A stretch of 64,000 bases of DNA from SW10 sp965657795 (GCA_965657795.1 CBFHQJ010000011.1:1-64000), one strand, 5' to 3'; positions 16,609 through 26,784 are shown, counted from the first letter of the stretch. Numbers and translations: made by a program. Notes: generated by a model from the letters alone, not told the origin.

Positions 16609-18942
16609 ATGAAGATTCGAGCCCTCCTCGCTACGACAATCATTGTCATCGGACAGACTCTTCCCTCTCTCGGACAGGAGCCTGATGAAAAACAGGATCC
16701 TCTTCGCGTCAATCCGGCCCGCGATCTCTACGATCTCGCCGCCCTGAATTACAACGACGCCAAGAACGAAAAAGACGCGGCAAAACGAAAACGGGACTAC
16801 ACCATTGCGGCCAAAAAATTTGACCAGTTTCTGAGGAGATTCCCGCGCGACGAGAAAGCGATCGAAGCCTGGTATTTCCTCGGAATATCATACCGTCAAA
16901 CCGGTGAAGAGGAAGCCAGCCGAACCTGCTTTAAAACTGCCACCAAGTGGAAAACCGGTAAATTCGTAGAAGCTTCGGCACTCTTTTTAGCATCCGACGA
17001 TTACAAAGCCGGGAAGTGGCGCGATGCCGCCAAGTGGTTCCAAATTGTCGCCGACACCACCAAGAATGAGGAAATCAAACATCAGTCGCTTTACCGTAGA
17101 TTTCTCTGCTTTTACAAGCTCGAGGACAAGGGCGGCATGCTCCTCTCACTCAAGGCAGTTCTCGCGAATGAAGGCAGCCCTTACGCCGAAAAGGCCCGTC
17201 TCTCGCTTGCCCGACTCTATCGAGATTCCAAGAGCACCCGCCAGGCTCACGAGCAATTCGTCATTCTTTCCGAATCACTTGACCCCAAGGTTCGCGCCGA
17301 GGCGGTCTTTCAGGCCGCCGTTACTGCACAAGCTCTCGGCGATAAAACGCTCACCAAAACTTGGTTCAGAAAGACCCTCTCGGAAGCACAACCAAACGAC
17401 GTCAAAGGTAAGACCCAGTTGGCTCTGATGAGCCTCCACTACAAGAACAAGCAATGGCAGGATGTCATCGACGTCTTTCGCATTGGCAACTTCGAACTCG
17501 AAAAAAATGCTGAATTGCAGCGCCTCATTATGGCGGCGAGATCTTACGACGCGCTCGGCATAAAAAAAGAGGTTAACAAACTCTACGAGCAGATCGCCAA
17601 ACTCTCACCAGGCTCTGCCTCAAGTTTCGATGCCGCCTACAATGTCCTCGTCCGCGATCACGAGAAAAACGCGCGAGGCTTCGATAGAAGCGCCGAAGCC
17701 TTTCTCACCAGTTACGCCACTGAGAAAGCCAAAGATCCCAAGGTTCACTCCATTCGCCTTCTTCTGGCCGAGCACTACTACTCGGCAAAGAGCTACCAAA
17801 AAGCGATCTCACATTACCGCCTACTCGACCTCTCTCTCGTGGATCCATCGAACACTCTGGGCGTCCGTTATCACGTTGCCAAATCACAACTCGCTCTCAA
17901 AAACGAAAAAGGAGCGCTCGCTGCAATCGCGGCCTTCATTGACCAATTTCCGAAAGCAAAACAAAGCACCCAACTCAGACTTGATCGTGCCGAACTCCTG
18001 AACGCCGCAGGTCGGGAGGCCGAAGCCGTGGGCGATTACGAAGCCATCCTGACCACCACCAGCGATCAAAAGCTGAAGAGGATCCTGATTCTTCGTCTAG
18101 CAGCGATTTATCAGGAAAAGGAAAGCTGGGAGAAATTTGCCGGGATGCAGGAGAAGCTCCTCCTCGTTCCGGGAATCGACCAAAAGACGGAGGCTTCCGC
18201 GAACTTCTGGCTCGGATGGAATGAGCTCCGACTGAAAAATGGCGCCAAGGCCGAGCCCTTTCTCCGGAAAGCACGGGCTCTTGATTCCAAAACCTTTACT
18301 TCCAAGGTCAGTCCCATCCTGATCAAGAACGCCTTTAAGGCCGAGAACCTCGAGCTTCTGGAAAGGGAAATCAACCTCGCCAGGAATGACTCACCCAAGA
18401 CCAAACTCCCTTCCGCCATCCTCCAATGGCTGGGCGCCACTCTCATAAAAAAGGGTGAAGACCAGCGCGGATGGCCTTTTCTCCACGAAGGTATTACGGA
18501 CAAAACCGCTCCGGCCAAACCGCTCGTTTGGAAACTCTTCACCCAGGCCTCTCTGAACCTCAAAAAATTCGCTGACGCTCACCGCGGAGCCGAAACCCTC
18601 CTAAAGCTTGAGGAAAATGCTTACCGCAAGGCCGAAGCCCTCTTTCTTAAATCCCAGGCCCACACCGGACTCAAGCAATTCGATGAAGCCCGTCAGGCCG
18701 CTTCCGACGCCCTCGACCTCCGCCCGGCCGGGGAACTCGACATTCGACTCCGGATGTTCGCCGGCGATATTGATATCGCGGCCGGTAAACCCGACGCCGC
18801 CATCCGTCACTACATCGTTGTCGAAAGCACCTTTGCAAAGACGGCGGCCGACAAAAAAGAAGCCCTCGCCAAAGTGATCTCAACCCTCAAAGCCATTGGC
18901 ACACCAAAGGCCATGGAGTTGTTAAAGGATTATCAGAAGTAG
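16609..18942 (+). CDS. Periplasmic TPR-repeat protein of the ExbB/ExbD operon
   Basis: A signal peptide (about residues 1-22, ending SLGQ) is followed by 750 residues of helical repeats of TPR type, for example KFDQFLRRFPRDEKAIEAWYFLGISYRQTGE and KSYQKAISHYRLLDLSL, interleaved with Lys/Glu-rich linkers. TPR arrays bind other proteins; in the Tol system CpoB/YbgF plays a comparable role next to TolQR. That it serves the ExbBD pair 9 bases upstream is inferred from gene order. No enzymatic domain is visible. It ends 15 bases before the convergent guaA stop. Confidence 0.82.
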   Translation: MKIRALLATTIIVIGQTLPSLGQEPDEKQDPLRVNPARDLYDLAALNYNDAKNEKDAAKRKRDYTIAAKKFDQFLRRFPRDEKAIEAWYFLGISYRQTGEEEASRTCFKTATKWKTGKFVEASALFLASDDYKAGKWRDAAKWFQIVADTTKNEEIKHQSLYRRFLCFYKLEDKGGMLLSLKAVLANEGSPYAEKARLSLARLYRDSKSTRQAHEQFVILSESLDPKVRAEAVFQAAVTAQALGDKTLTKTWFRKTLSEAQPNDVKGKTQLALMSLHYKNKQWQDVIDVFRIGNFELEKNAELQRLIMAARSYDALGIKKEVNKLYEQIAKLSPGSASSFDAAYNVLVRDHEKNARGFDRSAEAFLTSYATEKAKDPKVHSIRLLLAEHYYSAKSYQKAISHYRLLDLSLVDPSNTLGVRYHVAKSQLALKNEKGALAAIAAFIDQFPKAKQSTQLRLDRAELLNAAGREAEAVGDYEAILTTTSDQKLKRILILRLAAIYQEKESWEKFAGMQEKLLLVPGIDQKTEASANFWLGWNELRLKNGAKAEPFLRKARALDSKTFTSKVSPILIKNAFKAENLELLEREINLARNDSPKTKLPSAILQWLGATLIKKGEDQRGWPFLHEGITDKTAPAKPLVWKLFTQASLNLKKFADAHRGAETLLKLEENAYRKAEALFLKSQAHTGLKQFDEARQAASDALDLRPAGELDIRLRMFAGDIDIAAGKPDAAIRHYIVVESTFAKTAADKKEALAKVISTLKAIGTPKAMELLKDYQK

Positions 18943-18957
18943 ACGATTTCTATTCCG

Positions 18958-20481
18958 TTACTCCCACTCGATACTGGCAGGTGGCTTGGTTGAAATATCA
19001 TAGAGAACCCGATTGATCCCACTGACCTGATTCAAGATGTCCTGACTGGTCTCGCGAAGAAGTTGAGCGGGCAGGTCCACCCACTCGGCAGTCATCGCGT
19101 CTTCAGAGATTACCGCACGCAGGTTGGTCGCCCACTCGTAGCTTCGCTCGTCCCCTTTCACGCCCACGGTTTTTACCGGAATCAGTCCAGCATAAGCCTG
19201 CCAGACCCGATCATACCAACCGTGTTGCTTGAGCTTCCCGATGAAGATCGCATCGCACTCGCGAATAATGTCGAGACGTTCCCGGTCGACTGCTCCCGGA
19301 CAACGAACCGCCAAGCCAGGCCCCGGGAAAGGATGGCGCCCCAGAATATCCGGAGCAATTCCCAGCGCTGCTCCCAGTTCACGAACCTCGTCTTTGAAGA
19401 GCTCTGCCAGTGGTTCCAGAACCTTTCCCTGCTCTTGCAGTTCGAGGATTTTGGGAACGCGGTTATGGTGGGTCTTAATCACCGATGCCTTCGACTTTGC
19501 ATTGGAAGCACTCTCGATGACATCGGGATAAAGAGTTCCCTGCGCAAGCATTTCGGCGTTCCCGACGGAGTCCCAAAAAACCTTGATGAAGAGATTGCCG
19601 ATAATCTTACGTTTCTCCTCGGGGTCCTCCTTTCCAGCCAAGGCGGTCAGGAATTCGTCCGAAGCATCAACCGTCTCGATCTTTACTCCCATGCGATGGA
19701 AGTTGTTCTGAACGACGGCTGCTTCATCCTTTCGCAAGAGCCCGTTATCGACGAAAATCGCCCGGACTTTCACTCCCGCTTCTTTCAAAAGCACGGCCAG
19801 CACCGTACTATCAACTCCCCCACTCACCCCGCAAACCACCTGCCTTTCGCCAACGATATCGCGGATCCCGTCAATCATTTCGCGTTTGAAGTCCTCGATA
19901 TGGAAAGGCTGCAGCTTCTCGGCTTGAAGGAGAAAGTTATTTAAGATGCGTAATCCTTCGTGGGAATGAGTCACCTCGGGGTGAAATTGAATGCCAAAGA
20001 ATTTCCCGGGCCAGCGTAAACTCACCGGAGTGCCATGCTGGTTGGTGGCGATCACTTCGGCCTCTTCGTGGAGATCCTGAACGGTGTCCGAATGGCTCAT
20101 CCAGACCTGGGATTCGGTGGAAATCCCCTCATAAAGATCGTTGTGACAGGTCGGAGCCAGAGCAGCGGCACCATACTCGCGCTTGTTGCTCTTCTTGACC
20201 GAACCTCCAAATTTGATGTTAAGAAGCTGCATCCCATAGCAAACTCCAAGGACCGGGACACCGAAGGATTGTAACTTTTTAAAGTCGATATCGGGCGCGT
20301 CCACCTCACTGGTGCTCTTGGGACCACCTGAAAGGATGATCGCTCCTGGCTCTCCAATCTCACCAATTTCTTCCGGCGAGTAGAGCTTGGCGAAAAAGCC
20401 CAGTTCGCGCACACGGCGAACGATGAGCTGGGTGTATTGCGAGCCGAAATCGAAAACGGCAACGTGTTGAATCTCTTGCAT
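18958..20481 (-). CDS. guaA: GMP synthase (glutamine-hydrolysing)
   Basis: It amidates XMP to GMP with glutamine and ATP. The N-terminal class I glutamine amidotransferase has the nucleophile in GVCYGMQ (Cys81) and the His/Glu pair in QFHPEVTHS; the ATP-pyrophosphatase domain has the P-loop CGVSGGVDSTV; the C-terminal dimerisation domain ends with the invariant PPASIEWE. At 507 residues it is of normal length. It lies 9 bases downstream of guaB, so the two steps from IMP to GMP are almost certainly co-transcribed. Confidence 0.97.
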   Translation of the reverse strand: MQEIQHVAVFDFGSQYTQLIVRRVRELGFFAKLYSPEEIGEIGEPGAIILSGGPKSTSEVDAPDIDFKKLQSFGVPVLGVCYGMQLLNIKFGGSVKKSNKREYGAAALAPTCHNDLYEGISTESQVWMSHSDTVQDLHEEAEVIATNQHGTPVSLRWPGKFFGIQFHPEVTHSHEGLRILNNFLLQAEKLQPFHIEDFKREMIDGIRDIVGERQVVCGVSGGVDSTVLAVLLKEAGVKVRAIFVDNGLLRKDEAAVVQNNFHRMGVKIETVDASDEFLTALAGKEDPEEKRKIIGNLFIKVFWDSVGNAEMLAQGTLYPDVIESASNAKSKASVIKTHHNRVPKILELQEQGKVLEPLAELFKDEVRELGAALGIAPDILGRHPFPGPGLAVRCPGAVDRERLDIIRECDAIFIGKLKQHGWYDRVWQAYAGLIPVKTVGVKGDERSYEWATNLRAVISEDAMTAEWVDLPAQLLRETSQDILNQVSGINRVLYDISTKPPASIEWE

Positions 20482-20490
20482 CTTGAAAAA

Positions 20491-21945
20491 CTAGGAAGCG
20501 GGTTGGTAGTTGGTGGGCTCCTCGGTGATGGTGACATCGTGCGCGTGACTTTCGCGAAGCCCGCCCGGAGTGATACGGACGAATTCTGCTTTCTCCCGAA
20601 GTTCGTTTAAGTTTCGAGCACCCACATAACCCATTCCCGAGCGAAGTCCGCCCATCAATTGGAAAACGACGTCCGCCAATGGCCCTTTGTAGGGAACCCG
20701 CCCCTCGACGCCTTCCGCGACGAGTTTACCGCTGGAGTTTTGACCGTAACGATCGCCCGCACCTTTGCGCATCGCACCGATCGAACCCATGCCTCGATAG
20801 GTTTTAAAACGACGACCTTGAGAATGAACAGTCTGCCCCGGACTCTCTCTGGTTCCGGCAAGCAAGGAGCCCAGCATAACAAGATCCGCACCTGCTGCGA
20901 GAGCCTTGGTGATGTCACCGGAATAACGGATCCCCCCATCGGCGATCACTTGCACTCCGAGCTCGTGTGCAGCGTCAGCGACATTTTGCACGGCGGTAAA
21001 CTGAGGCATTCCGACTCCGGAAATCACCCGCGTTGTGCAAATCGAACCCGGCCCAACCCCCACCTTGAGACAGCTGGCACCCGCACTGATCAAATCTTTT
21101 GCGCCCTGTGCGGTGACGACATTACCGGCCACAACCGGAGTATCTCCAAGCTCGCGCAATTTCTCAATCACCTCCATGACCCGTGAAGTGTGGCCGGTCG
21201 CGGCATCGATAAAGAGAGCATCGGCACCCGCCTCCACGAGAGCTTTGGCACGCTCCAAAAATTCAGGCCCCGGCCCTACTGCCGCGCCGCAGCGAAGTTG
21301 CCCGTTCGGATCCTTGGAAGCATTGGTGAAGGTGATGCGCTTTTCGATGTCAGCGCCCGTGATCAACCCTGACAATTTGCCGTCGGAATTCACCAGCGGA
21401 AGTTTCTCGATCCGGTTTTTGTAAAGAATCTCGCGGGCCTGCCGCTGATCCATGTCGGCGGGCGCAGTCACCAACCTATCAATCGGAGTCATGACATCCT
21501 CGACCAAAGCTTCTTCGCTTGGGATATGACGAAGATCACGTCCGGTGACCATCCCCTCGAGACGGCCATCCGCATCCACCACCGGGAATCCTGAGAATCC
21601 TTCTCTCTCCATAATCCCGCGGACTTCCGCCACAGTCAGCTTACGGGAAACAGTCAGAGGTTTGTAAATGACGGCATTCTCGGAACGCTTCACCTTAGCG
21701 ACCATCGAGGCCTGCTCCTCGACAGGACATGCCCGGTGTATCACCGCAATGCCACCCTCACGGGCCAGCGCAATCGCGAGTTCGGTTTCGGAGACCGTGT
21801 CCATCGCCGCTGAAACGACTGGAATATTTAAAGGGATTCCTTTGCACAACTCGGTGCTCACGTAAGACTCGGAAGGGAGCAATTCGCTCAAACCAGGAGT
21901 CAAAAGGACGTCATCAAAAGAAAGGGCCAAAGAGGGTTCCGCCAT
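20491..21945 (-). CDS. guaB: Inosine-5'-monophosphate dehydrogenase
   Basis: It oxidises IMP to XMP with NAD+, the committed step of guanine nucleotide synthesis. Evidence: the N-terminal ALSFDDVLLTPG, two CBS domains in the middle (about residues 90-205, e.g. SGFPVVDADGRLEGMVTGRD), the loop KVGVGPGSICTTRVISGVG with the catalytic Cys, and the late GMGSIGAM flap region. I chose ATG 21945 (484 aa), which matches the family start; a longer frame adds 16 unrelated residues. A terminator at 21999-22042 separates it from the glutaredoxin gene, so the promoter must lie in the short 21946-21998 gap. Confidence 0.97.
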   Translation of the reverse strand: MAEPSLALSFDDVLLTPGLSELLPSESYVSTELCKGIPLNIPVVSAAMDTVSETELAIALAREGGIAVIHRACPVEEQASMVAKVKRSENAVIYKPLTVSRKLTVAEVRGIMEREGFSGFPVVDADGRLEGMVTGRDLRHIPSEEALVEDVMTPIDRLVTAPADMDQRQAREILYKNRIEKLPLVNSDGKLSGLITGADIEKRITFTNASKDPNGQLRCGAAVGPGPEFLERAKALVEAGADALFIDAATGHTSRVMEVIEKLRELGDTPVVAGNVVTAQGAKDLISAGASCLKVGVGPGSICTTRVISGVGMPQFTAVQNVADAAHELGVQVIADGGIRYSGDITKALAAGADLVMLGSLLAGTRESPGQTVHSQGRRFKTYRGMGSIGAMRKGAGDRYGQNSSGKLVAEGVEGRVPYKGPLADVVFQLMGGLRSGMGYVGARNLNELREKAEFVRITPGGLRESHAHDVTITEEPTNYQPAS

Positions 21946-21998
21946 GGACGAATCAAGGGAATTTGGACCGCGAAAGCAAGCGCGATTCATCAAAGTGC

Positions 21999-22042
21999 AA
22001 AAAAAGCCTCCGTGGACTAAATGGGATCAGTCGCCGGAGGCT
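21999..22042 (-). terminator. Rho-independent terminator of the oxoprolinase-glutaredoxin unit
   Basis: Read on the minus strand, AGCCTCCG (complement of 22035-22042) pairs perfectly with CGGAGGCT (complement of 22005-22012) across a 22-base loop and is followed by a run of seven Ts (complement of 21999-22005). It begins 31 bases after the glutaredoxin stop and closes that transcript before guaB. Confidence 0.85.
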
Positions 22043-22073
22043 GAAAGTATCGCGTTGGAGTGGCAATTCGGGG

Positions 22074-22454
22074 TCAGTCGAGGAAGACAATCTTTCCGGG
22101 CTCACCTTTGGCGGCAGCCTCAGCTTGAACCTGTTTTTCGTGTTGCTCGGGTGAGCAGGACGAATCAATAGGCGCATCCGGCACCTCTTCATTTGCTTGC
22201 ACCAAGCCTTTGCTGAGAAGAAATGCTTCAACTTCCTCTCCGCTCACATCCGGCAACATTTCTCCGTTCACTTCAACGCAAGGGCTGAGAGGCTGACCGG
22301 TTTTTTGCTCCATTTCCCAGCGAAACGCGGGATTCTTGATGATATCCTTCTCATCGAACTCCAATTCATACTTACGCATGATCGCGCGGACGCCTTCGCT
22401 CCAGCCGCAAAAAGTCTTCAGATAGGCCGTAATTTGAGGTTTTTGATCGCTCAT
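22074..22454 (-). CDS. Glutaredoxin-like protein with CGWS motif
   Basis: The 126-residue protein starts with a thioredoxin-fold strand and active site, AYLKTFCGWSEG (Cys16), followed by GVRAIMRKYELEFDEKDI. One cysteine in CGWS resembles the CGFS of monothiol glutaredoxins, which carry Fe-S clusters or deglutathionylate proteins, but the body diverges and the usual cis-Pro region reads QPLSPCVEVNGEML, with a second Cys. A 35-residue acidic tail is added. ATG 22454 lies 8 bases after the 5-oxoprolinase stop, so the pair is probably co-transcribed; both touch glutathione chemistry. Confidence 0.8.
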   Translation of the reverse strand: MSDQKPQITAYLKTFCGWSEGVRAIMRKYELEFDEKDIIKNPAFRWEMEQKTGQPLSPCVEVNGEMLPDVSGEEVEAFLLSKGLVQANEEVPDAPIDSSCSPEQHEKQVQAEAAAKGEPGKIVFLD

Positions 22455-22462
22455 TGCCGGAA

Positions 22463-25400
22463 TTATAGCGAGGACTTTGGGTCTTGCAACCATGCACCGC
22501 CGCCGGGGGTCTCAATCCGGACCCGATCCCCCGGCTTGGCCGGAAGCGTCTGAATCCCCTTTAACTCCTGCCATTCTCCATCACGCCAAAGCAAATTACG
22601 CCCGGGAACCCCATTCGGTCTCGGAACTAGTTCACGTCGCTGGGTGAGCAATGAGACCGTCGTATCTTCCAAAAACTCAATTTCACGGACCAAGCCATCT
22701 CCCCCGTTCCAATTCCCTTTTCCTCCCGAATCACGTCGAATACCAAACTCGTGAACCCGCACCGGAAATCTCTCCTCGAGAATTTCCACATCAGTGATGG
22801 CAGTATTGCTCATATGGACGTGGCAACCACTCCGGCCATGCCATCCCGGACCAGCCCCGGCTCCCCCACCGATCGTTTCATAGAAACCGAATCGATCATT
22901 TCCAAAGAGGAAATTATTCATCGTCCCCTGACCATTCGCCTGTAGGCCAAGCGCCTCCAGAAGAACATCAACGATGCGCTGGCTTGTTTCGACATTTCCA
23001 CCCACCACCGCCGGACAGGTCTCAGGATCACTGGTGAGCGGAGGATCAAGGATTCCCGGTTCGGTGATGATCTCGACTTGATCAAGCAACCCCTCATTCA
23101 GCGGAACATCAGTTCTCACCCAAAGTCGCAAGGCATACAATACCGCACTCCTGATAATCGCCGGAGTGGCATTCAAGTTCCCCGGATGAACGTCTGCCGA
23201 ACCCGAAAAATCGACTCGCAGCTTCTCCCTCTTGGAAAGCCGCACCCGAATCACCGATCCATCATCAAGCGCGTCCTCCGCATTGGCTTCTCCGAAGTCT
23301 TCCAAAGCACCGGCCAGAAGCGCTGACGAACGATCATACAAACTCTTCATGTGTCCGGCCACGCCCTCAATCGAGGATTGGCCTACCAGTTTCACGAACG
23401 CTTTCACTCCATGTCGATTTGACACAACCTGCGCCTTCAGATCGGCGAGGTTGTCTCTTGGCGAGCGGGACTCTTCAAAAAAATCTTCACCGATTAATTC
23501 GATGGAAGTCGGAGGAATGACAATCCCCTCATCGGCCAGACAACGACCATCCGGAGGCATTGACCCCGGAGTTCCCCCTCCAATCTCGGCGTGATGGGCT
23601 CGATTGGCCACAAAGGCAATGAGCTTCTCCTCGATGAACACCGGACTGATGACGGTTACATCAGGCAGGTGGGATCCACCAAAGGCGGGATGATTCACAA
23701 CAATGGTGTCGCTCTCCTTCCAAACCCGATCAGCCGAAACCTTCCTAACACAGAGCCCCAAAGCTCCCAAATGAACCGGAATATGTGGTGCATTCACAAC
23801 CAAGCGACCATCGGTATCGAGAAGTGCGCAGGAATAATCGAGCCGCTCCTTGATGTTTGTGGATAAAGCAGTCCGCCTCAACAGCTCCCCCATCTCCTCA
23901 ACCACGCCTTCAAAGCGGCGGCGGAAAAGTTCCGCCTCAACCACGGCTGGAATATTTTTGGCAGAGCCCTCACCCTCTTCCCGGTCCAATCGCACCGAGC
24001 CCCTAGTTCCACGGTGCACCCGCCATCCTTCCTCGAGGAGAAGAGTCGAAAAACCATCCTGCTCTAGCGTTAACTCCTCCACCAGCTCCCCTCGCTCGAA
24101 TGTCTCGGGGTCTAGATCAGCTGATTTCCCCACTAATTCCAGCCTCAACGCCACCCATTCGATTTCACGATCAACGGGACAGGCATCTCCATAAAGCTCG
24201 CGGTATCTCGATTCGAAAGCCTCTCGCAATTCTGTTTCGGAAACATCCTGCCCAGCCTCGATCTCAATACTGGAATCCTGCCCCTTTAATCTCAGCTCAA
24301 AGAGACTCCGATGGACGCTACGCCCTGCCCTCAATTGATCGACTTCCTTACCAATGGAATCATCCAATAACTTCAGAATCTGTCGTACTTTAATTTCCCG
24401 ATCCGCAGCTTGATGTAATCCCCACGCACTCAAAAGTCCGGCATCGGCCGGAATAAGAATAGTCTTGATTCCAAGCTCCCCCGCCAGAGCGCAGGCGTGT
24501 TGAGGGCCGGCTCCACCAAAGGCTACCAGCGCATGATCCCGGCAATCATATCCATCGCGGGTCGAAACCAACCGCAAAGCTTCCGCCATGTGCCCGATGG
24601 CAATCTTACGCAACCCTTCCAATAGCGCTCTCCGATTCACCCTCTCTCCGATCTCCGCAATCAGCTCATCCAACTTCGTTTCAGCGGCCATCCGATCCAG
24701 AGGGATATCAGCCCGGGATCCGTCCATGAATCCCAAGAGCAAATTCACATCAGTCACCGTAAGCGGGCCACCGCAACCGTAACAGGCGGGCCCGGGAGAA
24801 CTCCCTGCGCTTTCCGGTCCAACCTCAAGCCCTCCATTCCGCCACTGACAGATCGATCCCCCTCCGGCAGCCACGGTCTCTATTTTCACCGCTGGCGCGA
24901 GAACCTTCACCGGTCCGATCTCCTGCTCGTAGCGATACCCCGGCTCCTCCGAAACCCGGGCGACATCGGTGCTTGTGCCCCCCATATCGAAGGTCAGCAC
25001 CTGCTCCAAGTTACAGGCCCGCGCCAGTGCTGCCGCACCTGCAATCCCTCCGGCGGGACCACTAAGCAAACTATCCACCGGACGGAAAGCCTCCGCAGAT
25101 TTCAGTTGCCCGGCGCTCGACATCAAGGCCAGCGGCACCCCGGGAAGTGCTTCTTCCAGCGAACGAAGAAAACCACTCATCACGGGTGTCAGATAGGCGT
25201 TGGCAACCGTGGTTTCCATCCTGGGCCATAGCCGAATCATCGGAGCAATCTCATGCGAAACACTCACCTCCGGGCATCCACCGGAACGTAGAACCTCCGC
25301 AACCCGCTTCTCATGATCCGGAGCTACATCCGCATGAATCATGGCCACCGCGACTGCTTTTGAAGTGACAGGTTCGGCTAGAACAGATTCATCGAGAGCT

Positions 25401-25984
25401 TCCAATTCTCCCCCCTCCCGATCGAGTCGTCCGCCCACTCCGATCACCTTTCGGGTAACCGGGACCGAGAAAGATGGCGAGAGCTCAAACAGATCGGGAC
25501 GTCGCTGATCACGAACTTCCAACAAGGACTCGAAACCTTTTGAGGTATAAAGATCCACCGGGGTGCCCTTCCCCTCTAACAAAGCATTGGTCCCGCGCGT
25601 CGTCGCCACCCGTAAATCGCTAGTCGGAAAATCCTGCCCCGGAGCGGTGCCGGTCAAAATTCGCGCCGCAACCACCGGAGCATCTTCACCCGAGAACAAT
25701 TCAATAACCTGACCAAGCTGAAACTGCCCCTCGATCTTAATTCTTCCACGTTTCGGAATTGAATCGGTAACCGCAATGCCATCGACCAGGAAGCCTTCGA
25801 GCCCCCGGTCATGGTGAGAGAGTGGTCGATCGCAAACCAACCATCCTGCCTCAATCGCCACCACCGAAGTACGAAGAACCCCAGACGAAAGAACTTTGCA
25901 TCGAATCTGGGAGCCGGACGGAGTAAGAGCCCACCCGTCAGTGAAGGTTCCACCAACATCGATTCGAATCTGCCAAGCGGCCAT
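22463..25984 (-). CDS. 5-oxoprolinase / hydantoinase A-B fusion
   Basis: A single 1173-residue chain joins a HyuA-type ATP-binding half (RIDVGGTFTDGWA at about residue 7; VLTFDMGGTSTDVARV; GAGPQHACALAGELGI) to a HyuB-type half beginning near residue 690 (RTALSTNIKERLDYSCALLD; HAEIGGGTPGSMPPDGR; HEFGIRRDSGGKG). This architecture is ATP-dependent 5-oxoprolinase, which opens pyroglutamate to glutamate in the gamma-glutamyl cycle; N-methylhydantoinase or acetophenone carboxylase relatives are usually split in two genes. The cytoplasmic location and substrate are family inference. It is the first gene of a unit with the glutaredoxin. Confidence 0.88.
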   Translation of the reverse strand: MAAWQIRIDVGGTFTDGWALTPSGSQIRCKVLSSGVLRTSVVAIEAGWLVCDRPLSHHDRGLEGFLVDGIAVTDSIPKRGRIKIEGQFQLGQVIELFSGEDAPVVAARILTGTAPGQDFPTSDLRVATTRGTNALLEGKGTPVDLYTSKGFESLLEVRDQRRPDLFELSPSFSVPVTRKVIGVGGRLDREGGELEALDESVLAEPVTSKAVAVAMIHADVAPDHEKRVAEVLRSGGCPEVSVSHEIAPMIRLWPRMETTVANAYLTPVMSGFLRSLEEALPGVPLALMSSAGQLKSAEAFRPVDSLLSGPAGGIAGAAALARACNLEQVLTFDMGGTSTDVARVSEEPGYRYEQEIGPVKVLAPAVKIETVAAGGGSICQWRNGGLEVGPESAGSSPGPACYGCGGPLTVTDVNLLLGFMDGSRADIPLDRMAAETKLDELIAEIGERVNRRALLEGLRKIAIGHMAEALRLVSTRDGYDCRDHALVAFGGAGPQHACALAGELGIKTILIPADAGLLSAWGLHQAADREIKVRQILKLLDDSIGKEVDQLRAGRSVHRSLFELRLKGQDSSIEIEAGQDVSETELREAFESRYRELYGDACPVDREIEWVALRLELVGKSADLDPETFERGELVEELTLEQDGFSTLLLEEGWRVHRGTRGSVRLDREEGEGSAKNIPAVVEAELFRRRFEGVVEEMGELLRRTALSTNIKERLDYSCALLDTDGRLVVNAPHIPVHLGALGLCVRKVSADRVWKESDTIVVNHPAFGGSHLPDVTVISPVFIEEKLIAFVANRAHHAEIGGGTPGSMPPDGRCLADEGIVIPPTSIELIGEDFFEESRSPRDNLADLKAQVVSNRHGVKAFVKLVGQSSIEGVAGHMKSLYDRSSALLAGALEDFGEANAEDALDDGSVIRVRLSKREKLRVDFSGSADVHPGNLNATPAIIRSAVLYALRLWVRTDVPLNEGLLDQVEIITEPGILDPPLTSDPETCPAVVGGNVETSQRIVDVLLEALGLQANGQGTMNNFLFGNDRFGFYETIGGGAGAGPGWHGRSGCHVHMSNTAITDVEILEERFPVRVHEFGIRRDSGGKGNWNGGDGLVREIEFLEDTTVSLLTQRRELVPRPNGVPGRNLLWRDGEWQELKGIQTLPAKPGDRVRIETPGGGAWLQDPKSSL

Positions 25985-26024
25985 ACTTCTGTTTCAGCTA
26001 CCGACGATGGGGGGGCACAAGCAC

Positions 26025-26759
26025 TCAATCGATTTGAGAATACTCCCGCGCCACAATTGTCAAAATTTCACGGACACCCGGATGATATTCACCTTCATGA
26101 AGCACCAACAAGGTCGTCGCCGCATCGTAAATCAATTCAACCGATCCTTCTTTGGAAACGATCTCCAGATCAACACTATGACCAAGGCGCTGAATCCCGT
26201 CGCGAAGAGTGCCAAATGCGGCGCACTCGGCCGGCCCCAGGGCTTGCACACTCATGATTCCGGGAAGAGAAGAAGCTTTTTGCAAAACCTCATCGCGGCT
26301 TAAATTCTGCGCCACCCCAAAAATAGCCCGCAAGACCAGCTGGCGCTCATCTACTGGTTGCGGAACAGGAGGTGGAGTCAACGGCGATGGCACCTCATCC
26401 AGCGGCTTGGAAACAGCTTGCTCAAATGGTGCCGGCATCACAAAAGGATCCTGCTCCACTGGCTCGGGAGCTTTTGCTGGTTTTACCGGAGTGGCAAATC
26501 CCTCCATGGGCTCCGACATGCGGATCGGCGGAGACCTTACTTCTTCCGGTTCGGGGTCGGCATCAATTGAGAATGGTGATGAAGGAGGCTCGGACTGATC
26601 TCTCCGTTCCGGCAAGCGCGTCGGAATTGGCTTTTGCTCTTCCTGTTGAAAAGGAGAAGGCGCCTGGGCCTCTCTAGCGGCCCGCTCAAAGGGATTCTCC
26701 GGTTCCTCGGACGAACCACGCTGCGCTGCGGCGAATGGATTGGAAGGATCAGGCTTCAT
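26025..26759 (-). CDS. Proline-rich protein with a possible Roadblock/LC7-like C-terminus
   Basis: Residues 1-140 are low-complexity, rich in Pro, Glu and Gln (NPFAAAQRG, NPFERAARE, SPFQQEEQKP), presumably disordered. The last 100 residues form an ordered domain: RQLVLRAIFGVAQNLSRDEVLQ, then SLPGIMSVQALGPAECAAFGTL, then VELIYDAATTLLVLHEGEY and a final helix. The LPGI-strand and helix order recalls the Roadblock/LC7 (MglB-like) fold, but I cannot prove it by eye. No signal peptide, so cytoplasmic. It is the last gene of the tonB-exbB-exbD-def run, 25 bases after def. Confidence 0.65.
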   Translation of the reverse strand: MKPDPSNPFAAAQRGSSEEPENPFERAAREAQAPSPFQQEEQKPIPTRLPERRDQSEPPSSPFSIDADPEPEEVRSPPIRMSEPMEGFATPVKPAKAPEPVEQDPFVMPAPFEQAVSKPLDEVPSPLTPPPVPQPVDERQLVLRAIFGVAQNLSRDEVLQKASSLPGIMSVQALGPAECAAFGTLRDGIQRLGHSVDLEIVSKEGSVELIYDAATTLLVLHEGEYHPGVREILTIVAREYSQID

Positions 26760-26784
26760 AAGTGAAAGGTCGGTTAGAAAATTG

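Noticed and set aside
19063..19944. 293-residue plus-strand frame
   Set aside because: Lies wholly antisense to guaA and is a by-product of its codon use.
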